Notes: generated by a model not told the origin, from the letters alone. Counted from the stretch's first letter, positions 15,040 to 25,474 are shown. The stretch is 45,260 nucleotides of DNA from Streptomyces sp. MA5143a (GCF_900290235.1 NZ_OLMK01000092.1:1-45260), one strand, 5' to 3'. Numbers and translations are program-made.

Positions 15040-16449
15040 GTGCGCCCCACCGCACCCCCCACCCGCCGCTCCCGCCTCCCCCTCCGTCTCCTCCTCTCCG
15101 GGGCCCTCGCGGTCGCCGCGCCCGGTGTTCTCGCCGGCTGCGGCGGCGGGTCCGGGAGTGATCCGGACACGGTGGAGGTGTCGTACAAGCAGTCCACGGA
15201 CAACTCGGTCCGGGTGATGGACACCTTTCTCGGGGACGTGAAGAAGCAGTTCGAGAAGGCGAACCCCGGCAAGAAGGTGAAGCTCGTCCCGATCAAGGCC
15301 CCGGACTCGGAGTACTACACCAAGGTCCAGCAGATGCTGCGGTCCCCGAAGACGGCCCCGGACCTGGTCTACGAGGACACCTTCCTCATCAACTCGGACA
15401 TCACCAGCGGCTATCTGAGGCCCTTGGACGACTATCTGGCCGACTGGAAGGACTGGGACCGGTTCATCGGCACGGCCAGGGCCGCGGCGAAGGCCGAGGA
15501 CGGCAAGACGTACGGCGTCCCGGACGGCACGGACACCCGAGGGCTCTGGTTCGACAAGAAGATCTTCGCCAAGGCCGGCCTGCCCGCCGACTGGCAGCCG
15601 AGGACCTGGGACGACATCCTCTCCGCCGCCCGCGCCATCAAAGAGAAGGTCCCCGGCGTCATCCCCCTGAACGTCTACACGGGCAAACCCGCGGGCGAGG
15701 CCGCCACCATGCAGGGCTTCGAGATGCTGCTCTACGGCACGGACGGCGCCACCGACAACGGGGGCGACCCCCTCTACGACGAGAAGTCCAAGAAGTGGAA
15801 GGCCGGGACCCGGGGCTTCAAGGACGCGCTGGCCTTCGTGGAGACCGTCTACCGGGAGAAGCTGGGCCCGGAGGTCTCCGACGCCCTCGACCCGAACATC
15901 GCGACCCGGGTCCGCGGCGAACTCCTCCCCGAGGGCAGGCTCGGCATCAACCTCGACGGCTCCTGGCTCCCGCAGGACTGGCTGCCCGGCAGCGGCCACG
16001 AATGGCCCGACTGGTCGGAGAGGCTCGGCCTCGCCGCCATGCCCACCCAGCACGGCCAGGCCCCCGGGAAGGTGAGCATGTCCGGCGGCTGGACCTGGGC
16101 GATCCCCGCCAAGGCCGCCAACCCGGACCTCGCCTTCGCGTTCATCGAGACGATGCAGTCGAAGGCGAACGCCCAGAAGTGGTACATCGCCAACTCCGGT
16201 ATCGCCGTCCGCGAGGACGTCGCCGAGGACCCGGCCTACGCGAAGGCGCAGCCCGGCATCGAGTTCTTCACCGACCTGGTCGCCCACACCCACTACCGGC
16301 CCGCCTACCCCGCGTACCCGAAGGTCTCGACCGCCATCCAGGAGGCCATGGAGTCCGTGACGACGGGCGACGCCTCGGTGGCCGAGGCGGCGAAGAACTA
16401 CGACGAGGAACTCGCGGCGGCCACCGACGACCAGGTGACCCGGGGCTGA
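15040..16449 (+). CDS. Sugar ABC transporter substrate-binding lipoprotein
   Basis: 469 residues from GTG 15040. AGGAGG at 15026-15031 gives 8 nt spacing for this start, whereas GTG 15034 would have only 2. Signal peptide with an Arg-rich n-region, a hydrophobic core and lipobox VLAGC, Cys34 being lipidated. The mature protein is a family-1 (MalE-like) binding protein: SYKQSTDNSVRVMDTFLGD, then DLVYEDTFLINSDITSGYLRPL, LWFDKKIFAKAGLP, and RPAYPAYPKVSTAIQEAME near the end. It captures an oligosaccharide outside the cell and passes it to the two permeases downstream. The sugar cannot be read from sequence; chito-oligosaccharide is possible only if the dre-like site is real. Confidence 0.92.
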   Translation: MRPTAPPTRRSRLPLRLLLSGALAVAAPGVLAGCGGGSGSDPDTVEVSYKQSTDNSVRVMDTFLGDVKKQFEKANPGKKVKLVPIKAPDSEYYTKVQQMLRSPKTAPDLVYEDTFLINSDITSGYLRPLDDYLADWKDWDRFIGTARAAAKAEDGKTYGVPDGTDTRGLWFDKKIFAKAGLPADWQPRTWDDILSAARAIKEKVPGVIPLNVYTGKPAGEAATMQGFEMLLYGTDGATDNGGDPLYDEKSKKWKAGTRGFKDALAFVETVYREKLGPEVSDALDPNIATRVRGELLPEGRLGINLDGSWLPQDWLPGSGHEWPDWSERLGLAAMPTQHGQAPGKVSMSGGWTWAIPAKAANPDLAFAFIETMQSKANAQKWYIANSGIAVREDVAEDPAYAKAQPGIEFFTDLVAHTHYRPAYPAYPKVSTAIQEAMESVTTGDASVAEAAKNYDEELAAATDDQVTRG

Positions 16450-16459
16450 CCCGCCGCTC

Positions 16460-17350
16460 ATGACGAGACGACCGGGCCGCCCGCCGCACCCCGCCCTCCG
16501 CTCCCTGACCCGAGCCCTCCCCGTCGCCCCCGCCACCGTCCTGCTGGTCCTCTTCCTCGCCGGACCCATCGCCTACTGCGTCTCCATCGCCTTCACCGAC
16601 CTCCAGCTCACCGGCCAGGCCGAGGACTCCTTCGTCGGCCTCGAGAACTTCCGGACCGCCTTCGGTGACGAGGCGTTCCGCAACGCCGTGTGGCTGACCC
16701 TCGTCTTCACCGTCGTCTCGGCACTGCTGGGGCAGAACACCCTGGGGCTGGCCCTGGCCGCGCTGATGCGGCGCGCCTCGAAGCCCGTCCGCACCCTCGT
16801 CGGCGGTGTCGTCGTCACCGCCTGGGTGCTGCCGGAGGTGGTCGCCGGCTTCCTGCTGTACGCCTTCTTCCGCCGCGAGGGCACCCTCAACGCGGTCCTG
16901 GACTGGCTCGGCCTCCCCACCCAGAACTGGCTGTACACGCTGCCGATCCTGGCGGTGTCCTTCGCGAACGTCTGGCGCGGGACGGCGTTCTCGATGCTGG
17001 TGTACTCCGCGGCGCTCGACGAGATCCCGAAGGAGATCACGGAGGCCGCGGAGGTCGACGGCGCGAGCGGCCCGCGCCGTCTGTGGCACATCACCCTCCC
17101 GATGATCCGCCGCTCCATCGGCACGAACCTCATGCTCATCACCCTCCAGACCCTCTCCGTCTTCGGGCTGATCTGGGTGATGACGAGGGGCGGCCCCGGC
17201 GGCCGGAGCCAGACACTCCCGCTCTTCATGTACGAGGAGGCCTTCCAGAAGAGCATGATCGGCTACGGCACGGCGGTCGCGCTGCTGCTCCTGGTGGTGG
17301 GTTCCCTCTTCTCGGTCGTGTACCTGCGGCTGCTGCGAACGGAGGTCTGA
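16460..17350 (+). CDS. Sugar ABC transporter permease (MalF/UgpA type)
   Basis: 296 residues with six predicted membrane helices, the first being VAPATVLLVLFLAGPIAYCVSI. The EAA loop that docks the ATPase is EAAEVDGASGPRRLWHITLP. It lies 10 bp after the binding-protein gene and 4 bp before the second permease gene, so this is one operon. The ribosome site is weak, consistent with coupling. Confidence 0.93.
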   Translation: MTRRPGRPPHPALRSLTRALPVAPATVLLVLFLAGPIAYCVSIAFTDLQLTGQAEDSFVGLENFRTAFGDEAFRNAVWLTLVFTVVSALLGQNTLGLALAALMRRASKPVRTLVGGVVVTAWVLPEVVAGFLLYAFFRREGTLNAVLDWLGLPTQNWLYTLPILAVSFANVWRGTAFSMLVYSAALDEIPKEITEAAEVDGASGPRRLWHITLPMIRRSIGTNLMLITLQTLSVFGLIWVMTRGGPGGRSQTLPLFMYEEAFQKSMIGYGTAVALLLLVVGSLFSVVYLRLLRTEV

Positions 17351-17354
17351 CCCG

Positions 17355-18233
17355 GTGCCGACCAGAACCCCGACACCCGCCGTGCCGACCGGAACCCGGA
17401 CACCCGCCTCGCGCAGGACCCTGCGGCGCCGGCTGACCGCCGACGCCGGACTGCTTTTCGTGGCCGCCGCCTTCGTCCTGCCCCTCGCCTGGGTGGTCCT
17501 GTCGTCGGTGGACGCCCGCGCCGACCTCCGGGTCCGGCTCCCGGACTCCGTGACCCTCGCCCACTACGAGGCGGTCCTCACCCCGGACATCACCGTCACA
17601 CCGCTGCTGAACAGTCTGCTGCTGTGCGGCGGCGGGACCGCCCTGACCGTGGTGTGCGCGGCCCTCGCCGCGTACCCCCTGTCCCGCTTCCGCTCCCGCC
17701 TGAACCGCCCCTTCCTCCTGACGATCCTCTTCGCGACCAGCCTCCCGATCACGGCGATCATGGTCCCGGTCTACGCCCTGTTCGTGCGGGTGAATCTGAT
17801 CGACACCCACGAGGGCACGATCCTCTTCTTCGCCGCCTCCCAACTGCCGTTCGCCGTCTGGCTGATGAAGAACTTCATGGACGGCGTGCCGAAGGAGCTG
17901 GAGGAGGCGGCGTGGACGGACGGCGCCTCGCCCCTGCAATCGCTGCTGCGGATCGTGCTGCCCCTGATGGGGCCGGGCGTCGCGGTCGTGACCGTGTTCT
18001 CGTTCGTGATGATGTGGGGCAACTTCTTCGTCCCGTTCATGCTGCTGCTCACCCCGGACCAGATGCCGGCCGCGGTGAGCATCAACGAGTTCTTCGGCAA
18101 CAAGGGGACGGTGGTCTACGGGCAGTTGGCGGCGTTCTCGGTGATCTACTCGACCCCGGTGATCCTGCTGTACGTGGGCGTGGCCCGCCGTCTGGGCGGC
18201 GGCTTCGCCCTCGGCGGCGCGGTCAAGGGCTGA
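17355..18233 (+). CDS. Sugar ABC transporter permease (MalG/UgpE type)
   Basis: 292 residues from GTG 17355, with GGAGG at 17340-17344. Six membrane helices follow a 35-residue basic N-terminus. The EAA loop reads EAAWTDGASPLQSLLRIVLP. It completes a binding protein-permease-permease operon. No ATP-binding gene follows: the next gene encodes an HTH protein. In Streptomyces many such importers share the MsiK ATPase encoded elsewhere, which would fit here. Confidence 0.93.
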   Translation: MPTRTPTPAVPTGTRTPASRRTLRRRLTADAGLLFVAAAFVLPLAWVVLSSVDARADLRVRLPDSVTLAHYEAVLTPDITVTPLLNSLLLCGGGTALTVVCAALAAYPLSRFRSRLNRPFLLTILFATSLPITAIMVPVYALFVRVNLIDTHEGTILFFAASQLPFAVWLMKNFMDGVPKELEEAAWTDGASPLQSLLRIVLPLMGPGVAVVTVFSFVMMWGNFFVPFMLLLTPDQMPAAVSINEFFGNKGTVVYGQLAAFSVIYSTPVILLYVGVARRLGGGFALGGAVKG

Positions 18234-18305
18234 GCCGGCCATGCCCACCCGGGTCACTCGGACCACAAGGATCACAGAACCCGTAGTTTCCTACAATCCG
18301 TGATT

Positions 18306-19172
18306 GTGGCCGAACAGCCCGTAGTCACCGCCGTCCCGCGCCCCTACGTTGTGCGCGTGCACCGACGCTCAGCCCGTGAACGGCAGCCCCAGCACCCGCA
18401 CCGTCGACCGACACATCCGAGCCCCGATCCGATCCGGACCCCGGCCGCCGATCCCGGCCCGTACGGGCACCCGGAGATCCAGACCCCCACCCCACCGTTC
18501 GACGCGGTCGCCGCCCGCCGACTCCGTGCCGCCCTCGGCATGGGACCCGAGCACGTCGCCTACGGCATGCGGTCCTCGTACGGTCTCCCCTATGTCACCC
18601 CGGACCTGGTGAACGCCTGGGAACGCGGCACGGTGGCACCGACGGGCCCCGAACTCACCGCCCTCGCCGGCGTGCTGTGGTGCTCGCCCGGTGAACTCAT
18701 CGGGGCGCCGCGTACCTTGCGCGAGCACCGCATGGCCCGGGGGACTTCCCCCGAGGACGTGGCCCGCGCGATCGGCATGGATCTGACCGCCTACCTCCAC
18801 ATGGAGGAGACCGGTGAATGGCGTGGCACCGAACGGCAGTCGACCGCCCTCGCCGATCTGCTCGACCTCTCACTCCCCGAGCTGGTCGTCGTCACCGGAC
18901 GACAGACGCGCCTCACCGAGCTGCTCCACGGCGCGGTCGCCACCCGATGGCAGGCGTACGTCCGGCCGACCGCCAAGCTGCTGTCCCTCGACCGGCGCCT
19001 CCTGGAGGACGTCCTCAAGGAGATGCACCTCGACTACCAGGGGATGATGAGCGCCGGCCTCAGCTGGGCGGGCGGCACGGCCGCGACCGACGCGGGCGAC
19101 GCCGGCCGCGACCACCTCGACCGGATCACCGACCACTTCTGGTCACTGGTCCGCAGGGCGGCCACCTACTAG
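18306..19172 (+). CDS. DNA-binding protein with two HTH-like segments
   Basis: 288 residues from GTG 18306; GTG 18300 and GTG 18357 are alternatives. A -10-like TACAAT at 18292-18297 would make 18306 a leaderless start. The first 65 residues are Pro/Arg-rich. Two XRE-like segments follow in tandem: RLRAALGMGPEHVAYGMRS...VNAWERGTVAPTGPEL, and TLREHRMARGTSPEDVARAIGMDLTAYLHMEETGEW. The C-terminal half is helical (RQTRLTELLHGAVATRWQAYV). I know proteins like this as conserved Streptomyces HTH proteins without assigned function. It converges on pfkA and the two stop codons lie in one hairpin. Confidence 0.82.
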   Translation: MAEQPVVTAVPRPYVVRVHRRSARERQPQHPHRRPTHPSPDPIRTPAADPGPYGHPEIQTPTPPFDAVAARRLRAALGMGPEHVAYGMRSSYGLPYVTPDLVNAWERGTVAPTGPELTALAGVLWCSPGELIGAPRTLREHRMARGTSPEDVARAIGMDLTAYLHMEETGEWRGTERQSTALADLLDLSLPELVVVTGRQTRLTELLHGAVATRWQAYVRPTAKLLSLDRRLLEDVLKEMHLDYQGMMSAGLSWAGGTAATDAGDAGRDHLDRITDHFWSLVRRAATY

Positions 19173-19194
19173 GGCGCCCTGCCGGACCAGGCGC

Positions 19195-19198
<4 letters not shown>
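19169..19198. terminator. Shared bidirectional terminator of the HTH gene and pfkA
   Basis: CTA plus GGCGCC at 19169-19178 pairs with GGCGCC plus TAG at 19190-19198, with one bulged G. The hairpin includes both stop codons of the convergent genes, so it can serve both transcripts. Confidence 0.65.
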
Positions 19199-20220
<1,022 letters not shown>

Positions 20221-20367
20221 CGTGCTGTGTCTCCTGCTCGTCCTGCTGGGTGCTGGTACTTGTGAGCCGATCCGATTGTTTCACGCCGCGCAGGGGGGTG
20301 CCGCGCCCGCGGAGCCCGCCTCCGGCCGCCCGGGGAGCCCCTCCCCCGCCCTGCCGACCTGATGGGC

Positions 20368-20396
20368 GCCTTATCCACCCCCGGAGGTATTGTCAA
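20368..20396 (-). promoter_or_regulatory. Promoter of pfkA
   Basis: On the minus strand, TTGACA (20396-20391), a 17-bp spacer and TAAGGC (20373-20368). The -35 is a perfect consensus. Predicted start is near 20361, giving a leader of about 140 nt before the pfkA ATG. The rest of the 325-bp gap (20221-20545) holds only a TTTCCGC/GCGGAAA inverted repeat at 20424-20454, upstream of pta. Confidence 0.6.
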
Positions 20397-20545
20397 GAGG
20401 GTTTCCGTCCGCCGCGGCGGTGATTTCCGCACAGCCGTCACACTCCCGCGGAAACACTGCACGAAGCCACTAAAGCGGCACTCGCGGCACCACCGAGGCA
20501 CCCACTGAAGCACCCACCGAACCCGACATGAAACGGAGAGCCCAC

Positions 20546-22633
20546 GTGACGCGCAGCGTGTACGTGACCGGGATCGACCGCGGCGACGGCCGCCAGGTCG
20601 TCGAGCTGGGGATCATGGAGCTCCTGACCCGCCAGGTCGACCGGGTGGGGGTGTTCCGGCCGCTGCTGCACCACGGCCCGGACCGGCTCTTCGACCTGTT
20701 GCGCGCCCGGTACCGGCTCGCGCAGGACCCGGCCACGGTGTACGGCATGGACTACCACGAGGCGTCCACCCTCCAGGCCGAGCACGGCACGGACGAGCTG
20801 GTCGCGGCCCTCGTCGACCGGTTCCGCACGGTGGCGCGGGACTACGACGTCGTCCTCGTCCTCGGCACCGACTTCGCGGACACCCAGTTCCCCGACGAGC
20901 TGTCCCTCAACGCCCGCCTAGCGAACGAGTTCGGGGCGTCGGTGATCTCCGTGGTCGGCGGCCGCAAGCAGACCGCCGAGTCGGTGGTCGCCGAGACGCA
21001 CAACGCGTACCGCGCGTACGAGGGCCTCGGCTGCGACGTGATCGCGATGGTGGTGAACCGGGTCGCGCCCGGCGACCGGGACGAGATAGCCGAGCGGCTC
21101 ACGGACGCGCGGCACCCCCTGGCCGTGTCCTGCTACGTCGTCCCGGACGAGCCCGCCCTGTCCGCGCCGACGGTCGCGCAGATCACCCACGCGCTCGGCG
21201 GCAAGGTCCTCCTCGGTGACGACTCGGGGCTCGCGCGTGACGCGCTGAACTTCGTCTTCGGCGGGGCGATGCTGCCGAACTTCCTGAACGCGCTCACCCC
21301 CGGCTGTCTGGTCGTCACCCCGGGCGACCGCGCCGACCTGGTCGTGGGTGCCCTCGCCGCCCACAGCGCGGGCACCCCGCCGATCGCGGGTGTGCTGCTG
21401 ACGCTCAACGAGCGGCCCAGCGACGAGGTCCTCACGCTGGCGGCGCGGCTCGCGCCCGGCACGCCCGTGGTCGCCGTGGAGAGCGGCTCCTTCCTCACCG
21501 CCTCCGAACTCTTCTCGATGGAGGGGAAGTTGAGCGCGGTGACCCCGCGCAAGGCGGAGACCGCGCTCGGCCTCTTCGAGCGGTACGTCGACACGGCCGA
21601 GCTGCGCACCCGGGTCTCGGCGCCCAGCAGCGACCGGATCACCCCGATGATGTTCGAGCACAAGCTGCTGGAGCAGGCCCGCGCCGAGCGGCGCCGGGTC
21701 GTCCTGCCCGAGGGCACCGAGGAGCGGGTGCTGCACGCGGCCGAGGTGCTGCTGCGGCGCGGGGTCTGCGACCTCACGCTCCTCGGCCCCGTCGACCTGA
21801 TCCGCAAGAAGGCCGCCGACCTGGGCATCGACCTCGGCGACAGCATGCTGGTGGACCCGGCGACCTCCGCGTGGCGGGACTCCTTCGCGGAGAAGTACGC
21901 GCAGCTGCGCGCCCACCGGAACGTCAGCGTCGAGCTGGCCTACGACGTGGTGTCCGATGTGAACTACTTCGGCACTCTGATGGTCCAGGAGGGCCTCGCC
22001 GACGGCATGGTGTCGGGGTCGGTGCACTCCACGGCCGCCACCATCCGGCCGGCCTTCGAGATCATCAAGACCAGGCCGGACGCGGGCATCGTCTCGTCGG
22101 TGTTCTTCATGTGCCTCGCCGACAAGGTGCTGGTCTACGGCGACTGCGCGGTGAACCCGGACCCGAACGCCGAGCAGCTCGCCGACATCGCCGTCCAGTC
22201 GGCCGCGACCGCGCAGCAGTTCGGGGTGGAACCGCGGATCGCGATGCTGTCGTACTCCACGGGGACCTCCGGCTCGGGCGCCGACGTCGACAAGGTGCGC
22301 GAGGCCACCGAGATCGTCCGCTCCCGGCGGCCCGACCTGCTGATCGAGGGGCCGATCCAGTACGACGCCGCCGTGGAGCCGAGCGTCGCGGCGACCAAGC
22401 TGCCGGGCTCCGAGGTCGCCGGGCAGGCCACCGTGCTGATCTTCCCGGACCTCAACACCGGCAACAACACCTACAAGGCGGTGCAGCGTTCGGCCGGCGC
22501 CCTCGCGGTCGGGCCGGTGCTACAGGGCCTGCGCAAGCCGGTCAACGACCTGTCCCGGGGCGCCCTCGTCCAGGACATCGTCACGACCGTCGCCATCACC
22601 GCCATCCAGGCCCAGACCCCCGCGGCCCCGTGA
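20546..22633 (+). CDS. pta: Phosphate acetyltransferase
   Basis: 695 residues from GTG 20546, preceded by GGAGAG at 5 nt; ATG 20528 upstream is less well placed. Interconverts acetyl-CoA and acetyl phosphate. Three parts: an N-terminal P-loop-like domain (SVYVTGIDRGDGRQVVELG), a central DRTGG-type regulatory domain (GDRADLVVGALAAHSAG), and a C-terminal PTA/PTB catalytic domain (MFEHKLLEQARAERRRVVLP through VNDLSRGALVQDIV). Length matches the long E. coli-type Pta. It is followed by ackA after 32 bp, forming the acetate overflow pair. Confidence 0.95.
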   Translation: MTRSVYVTGIDRGDGRQVVELGIMELLTRQVDRVGVFRPLLHHGPDRLFDLLRARYRLAQDPATVYGMDYHEASTLQAEHGTDELVAALVDRFRTVARDYDVVLVLGTDFADTQFPDELSLNARLANEFGASVISVVGGRKQTAESVVAETHNAYRAYEGLGCDVIAMVVNRVAPGDRDEIAERLTDARHPLAVSCYVVPDEPALSAPTVAQITHALGGKVLLGDDSGLARDALNFVFGGAMLPNFLNALTPGCLVVTPGDRADLVVGALAAHSAGTPPIAGVLLTLNERPSDEVLTLAARLAPGTPVVAVESGSFLTASELFSMEGKLSAVTPRKAETALGLFERYVDTAELRTRVSAPSSDRITPMMFEHKLLEQARAERRRVVLPEGTEERVLHAAEVLLRRGVCDLTLLGPVDLIRKKAADLGIDLGDSMLVDPATSAWRDSFAEKYAQLRAHRNVSVELAYDVVSDVNYFGTLMVQEGLADGMVSGSVHSTAATIRPAFEIIKTRPDAGIVSSVFFMCLADKVLVYGDCAVNPDPNAEQLADIAVQSAATAQQFGVEPRIAMLSYSTGTSGSGADVDKVREATEIVRSRRPDLLIEGPIQYDAAVEPSVAATKLPGSEVAGQATVLIFPDLNTGNNTYKAVQRSAGALAVGPVLQGLRKPVNDLSRGALVQDIVTTVAITAIQAQTPAAP

Positions 22634-22665
22634 CCCCCACCGACGACAGAAGGCATACCACCACC

Positions 22666-23871
22666 GTGACCGCCACCCGCGTCCTCGTCCTCAACTCCGG
22701 TTCCTCCTCGGTGAAGTACCAGCTGCTCGACATGCGGGACAGCACCCGGCTGGCCGTGGGCCTGGTGGAGCGCATCGGCGAGCAGGGCTCCCGGCTGAAG
22801 CACACCCCGCTGACCGACGGGGGCGAGACCCGGGAGCGCACCGGCGCGATCGCCGACCACGCCGCCGCCCTGAAGGCCGTCGCGGAGGAGCTGGCCAAGG
22901 ACGGGCTCGGCCTCGACTCCCCCGAACTGGCCGCCATCGGGCACCGGGTGGTGCACGGCGGGCAGAGCTTCACCGAGCCGACGGTGATCGACAGCGCCGT
23001 GCTCGCCGAGATCGAGCGGCTGATCCCGGTGGCACCGCTGCACAACCCGGCCAACCTGACGGGCATCCGCACGGCTCAGGCGCTGCGCCCGGACCTGCCG
23101 CAGGTCGCCGTGTTCGACACCGCGTTCCACACGACGATGCCGGAGTCGGCGGCGCGTTACGCGATCGACGTGGAGACCGCCGACGCCCACCGGGTGCGCC
23201 GCTACGGCTTCCACGGCACCTCGCACGCGTATGTCTCGCGGGCCACGGCCGCGTTGCTGGGCAGGACGCCCGAGGACGTGAACGTCATCGTGCTGCACCT
23301 CGGCAACGGGGCGTCCGCGTCGGCCGTGCGCGGGGGCCGGTGCGTGGACACCTCCATGGGGCTGACGCCTTTGGAGGGGCTCGTGATGGGTACGCGCTCG
23401 GGAGACATGGACCCGGCCGTCATCTTTCATTTGATGCGCGTTGGCGGAATGTCCACGGACGACATCGACACTCTCCTCAACAAGAAGAGCGGTCTGATCG
23501 GGCTGTGCGGCGACAACGACATGCGGGAAATAAGCCGGCGTATGGACGAGGGCGACGAGCGGGCGAAGCTCGCCTTCGACATCTACATTCACCGGTTGAA
23601 GAAGTACATCGGCGCCTACTGCGCGGTGCTCGGCCGGGTGGACGCGATCGCGTTCACCGCCGGGGTCGGGGAGAACGCGGCGCGGGTGCGGGAGGCCGCC
23701 CTCGCGGGCCTGGAACCGCTGGGACCGGCGGTGGACGCCGACCTCAACGCCGTACGCGGCGACGAGCCGCGGCTGATCTCGCCGGCCGGTGCCCGGGTCG
23801 CCGTCGCGGTGGTGCCGACCGACGAGGAACTCGAGATCGCGGCACAGACGTACGCCCTGGTCGACAGATGA
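22666..23871 (+). CDS. ackA: Acetate kinase
   Basis: 401 residues from GTG 22666; the much longer in-frame upstream opening runs inside pta and is rejected. Converts acetyl phosphate plus ADP to acetate plus ATP. Seen: VLVLNSGSSSVKYQLLD, GHRVVHGGQSFTEP, FDTAFHTTMP, RRYGFHGTSHAYV, VIVLHLGNGASASAV and FTAGVGENAARVRE, all acetokinase-family signature blocks. It is co-transcribed with pta. The ribosome site AGAAGG is weak and 12 nt away. Confidence 0.95.
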   Translation: MTATRVLVLNSGSSSVKYQLLDMRDSTRLAVGLVERIGEQGSRLKHTPLTDGGETRERTGAIADHAAALKAVAEELAKDGLGLDSPELAAIGHRVVHGGQSFTEPTVIDSAVLAEIERLIPVAPLHNPANLTGIRTAQALRPDLPQVAVFDTAFHTTMPESAARYAIDVETADAHRVRRYGFHGTSHAYVSRATAALLGRTPEDVNVIVLHLGNGASASAVRGGRCVDTSMGLTPLEGLVMGTRSGDMDPAVIFHLMRVGGMSTDDIDTLLNKKSGLIGLCGDNDMREISRRMDEGDERAKLAFDIYIHRLKKYIGAYCAVLGRVDAIAFTAGVGENAARVREAALAGLEPLGPAVDADLNAVRGDEPRLISPAGARVAVAVVPTDEELEIAAQTYALVDR

Positions 23872-23969
23872 GCAAAGCAGTCGGGAAATACACGCCGGTA
23901 ACACGATTGAGCGCATCGCCGCCCATATGCATTCCGCCAGACGGAATATTCCGCAGCGAAACAAACCGA

Positions 23970-23975
23970 TAGGAT
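23970..23975 (+). promoter_or_regulatory. -10 hexamer of a predicted leaderless pyk promoter
   Basis: TAGGAT ends 6 nt before the pyk ATG, so transcription would begin at or next to the start codon. No Shine-Dalgarno other than the hexamer itself is present. The 110-bp gap is AT-richer than its surroundings and contains ATTCCG/CGGAAT (23931-23936, 23942-23947), a possible operator near the -35. Confidence 0.5.
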
Positions 23976-23981
23976 CGTCCC

Positions 23982-25412
23982 ATGCGCCGTTCGAAAATCG
24001 TCTGTACTCTCGGCCCCGCGGTCGACTCCCACGAGCAGCTTGTCGCCCTGATCGAAGCCGGCATGAATGTGGCCCGCTTCAATTTCAGCCACGGCAGCCA
24101 TGCCGAGCACCAGGGCCGGTACGACCGGCTCCGGGCCGCGTGCGCCGAGACCGGCAAGGCCATCGGTGTCCTCGCCGACCTCCAGGGCCCCAAGATCCGC
24201 CTGGAGACCTTCGCCGAGGGACCGGTGGAGCTGGTGCGCGGTGACGAGTTCACCATCACCACCGAGGACGTGCCGGGCGACAAGCACATCTGCGGGACGA
24301 CGTACAAGGGCCTGCCGGGCGACGTCTCCGCCGGGGACCAGGTGCTCATCAACGACGGCAACGTCGAGCTGCGGGTCATCGAGGTGGACGGCCCGCGGGT
24401 GCGCACCGAGGTCGTCGAGGGCGGTGTCATCTCGGACCACAAGGGCATCAACCTGCCCGGCGCCGCGGTGAACGTGCCCGCGCTGTCCGAGAAGGACGTC
24501 GAGGACCTCAGGTTCGCGCTGCGGATGGGCTGCGACCTGGTGGCGCTCTCCTTCGTGCGGGACGCCGACGACGTGCAGGACGTCCACAAGGTGATGGACG
24601 AGGTGGGCCGCCGGGTCCCCGTCATCGCCAAGGTGGAGAAGCCGCAGGCGGTCGAGAACATGGAGGACGTCGTGATGGCGTTCGACGGCGTGATGGTCGC
24701 CCGTGGCGACCTGGCCGTCGAGTACCCGCTCGAGAAGGTCCCCATGGTGCAGAAGCGGCTCATCGAGCTGTGCCGCCGCAACGCCAAGCCGGTGATCGTG
24801 GCGACCCAGATGATGGAGTCGATGATCACCAACTCCCGCCCCACCCGCGCCGAGGCGTCCGACGTCGCCAACGCGATCCTGGACGGCGCGGACGCGGTCA
24901 TGCTGTCGGCCGAGTCCAGCGTGGGCGCGTACCCGCTGGAGACCGTCCGCACGATGTCGAAGATCGTCGCGGCGGCCGAGGAGGAGTTGCTCTCCAAGGG
25001 CCTCCAGCCGCTGGTGCCGGGCAAGAAGCCGCGCACGCAGGGTGGTTCGATCGCCCGCGCGGCCTGCGAGATCGCCGACTTCCTCGGCGGCCGGGCGCTG
25101 GTGGCCTTCACGCAGTCCGGCGACACCGCGCGCAGGCTCTCCCGCTACCGCGCGTCGCAGCCGATCATCGCGTACACCACCGACGAGTCGACCCGGAACC
25201 AGCTGGCGCTCAGCTGGGGCGTGGAGTCGCACGTGGTGCCGTTCGTGAACAGCACGGACGAGATGGTCGAGCTGGTCGACCACGAGATGGTGAAGCTCAA
25301 CCGCTTCAACGAGGGCGACATCGCGGTCATCACCGCCGGCTCGCCCCCCGGCGTGCCGGGCACCACGAACATGGTCCGGGTACACCACCTGGGCGGCGGC
25401 TCCCGCGACTGA
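23982..25412 (+). CDS. pyk: Pyruvate kinase
   Basis: 476 residues. Converts phosphoenolpyruvate plus ADP to pyruvate plus ATP. Seen: MRRSKIVCTLGPA, AGMNVARFNFSHG, DLQGPKIRLE, the active-site block VIAKVEKPQAVENMED, then MVARGDLAVEYPLEKVP (Ala where many have Gly), and ATQMMESMITNSRPTRAE followed by SDVANAILDGADAVMLSAE. The C-terminal allosteric domain ends GTTNMVRVHHLGG. It has its own predicted promoter (TAGGAT) and appears leaderless. A strong terminator follows. Confidence 0.96.
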   Translation: MRRSKIVCTLGPAVDSHEQLVALIEAGMNVARFNFSHGSHAEHQGRYDRLRAACAETGKAIGVLADLQGPKIRLETFAEGPVELVRGDEFTITTEDVPGDKHICGTTYKGLPGDVSAGDQVLINDGNVELRVIEVDGPRVRTEVVEGGVISDHKGINLPGAAVNVPALSEKDVEDLRFALRMGCDLVALSFVRDADDVQDVHKVMDEVGRRVPVIAKVEKPQAVENMEDVVMAFDGVMVARGDLAVEYPLEKVPMVQKRLIELCRRNAKPVIVATQMMESMITNSRPTRAEASDVANAILDGADAVMLSAESSVGAYPLETVRTMSKIVAAAEEELLSKGLQPLVPGKKPRTQGGSIARAACEIADFLGGRALVAFTQSGDTARRLSRYRASQPIIAYTTDESTRNQLALSWGVESHVVPFVNSTDEMVELVDHEMVKLNRFNEGDIAVITAGSPPGVPGTTNMVRVHHLGGGSRD

Positions 25413-25434
25413 CGCCGCCGACGCCGTACGACAG

Positions 25435-25474
25435 CACCGAGGGCGCCCCCTGCGAGCAGGGGGCGCCCTCGGTG
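25435..25474. terminator. Terminator between pyk and the secreted-protein gene
   Basis: A perfect 18-bp stem, CACCGAGGGCGCCCCCTG at 25435-25452 with its complement at 25457-25474, and a CGAG loop. It lies between convergent genes and is likely bidirectional. Confidence 0.88.

Noticed and set aside
21871..22665. N-terminal extension of ackA into pta
   Set aside because: Arg/Gly-rich shadow translation; the acetokinase signature begins right after GTG 22666.
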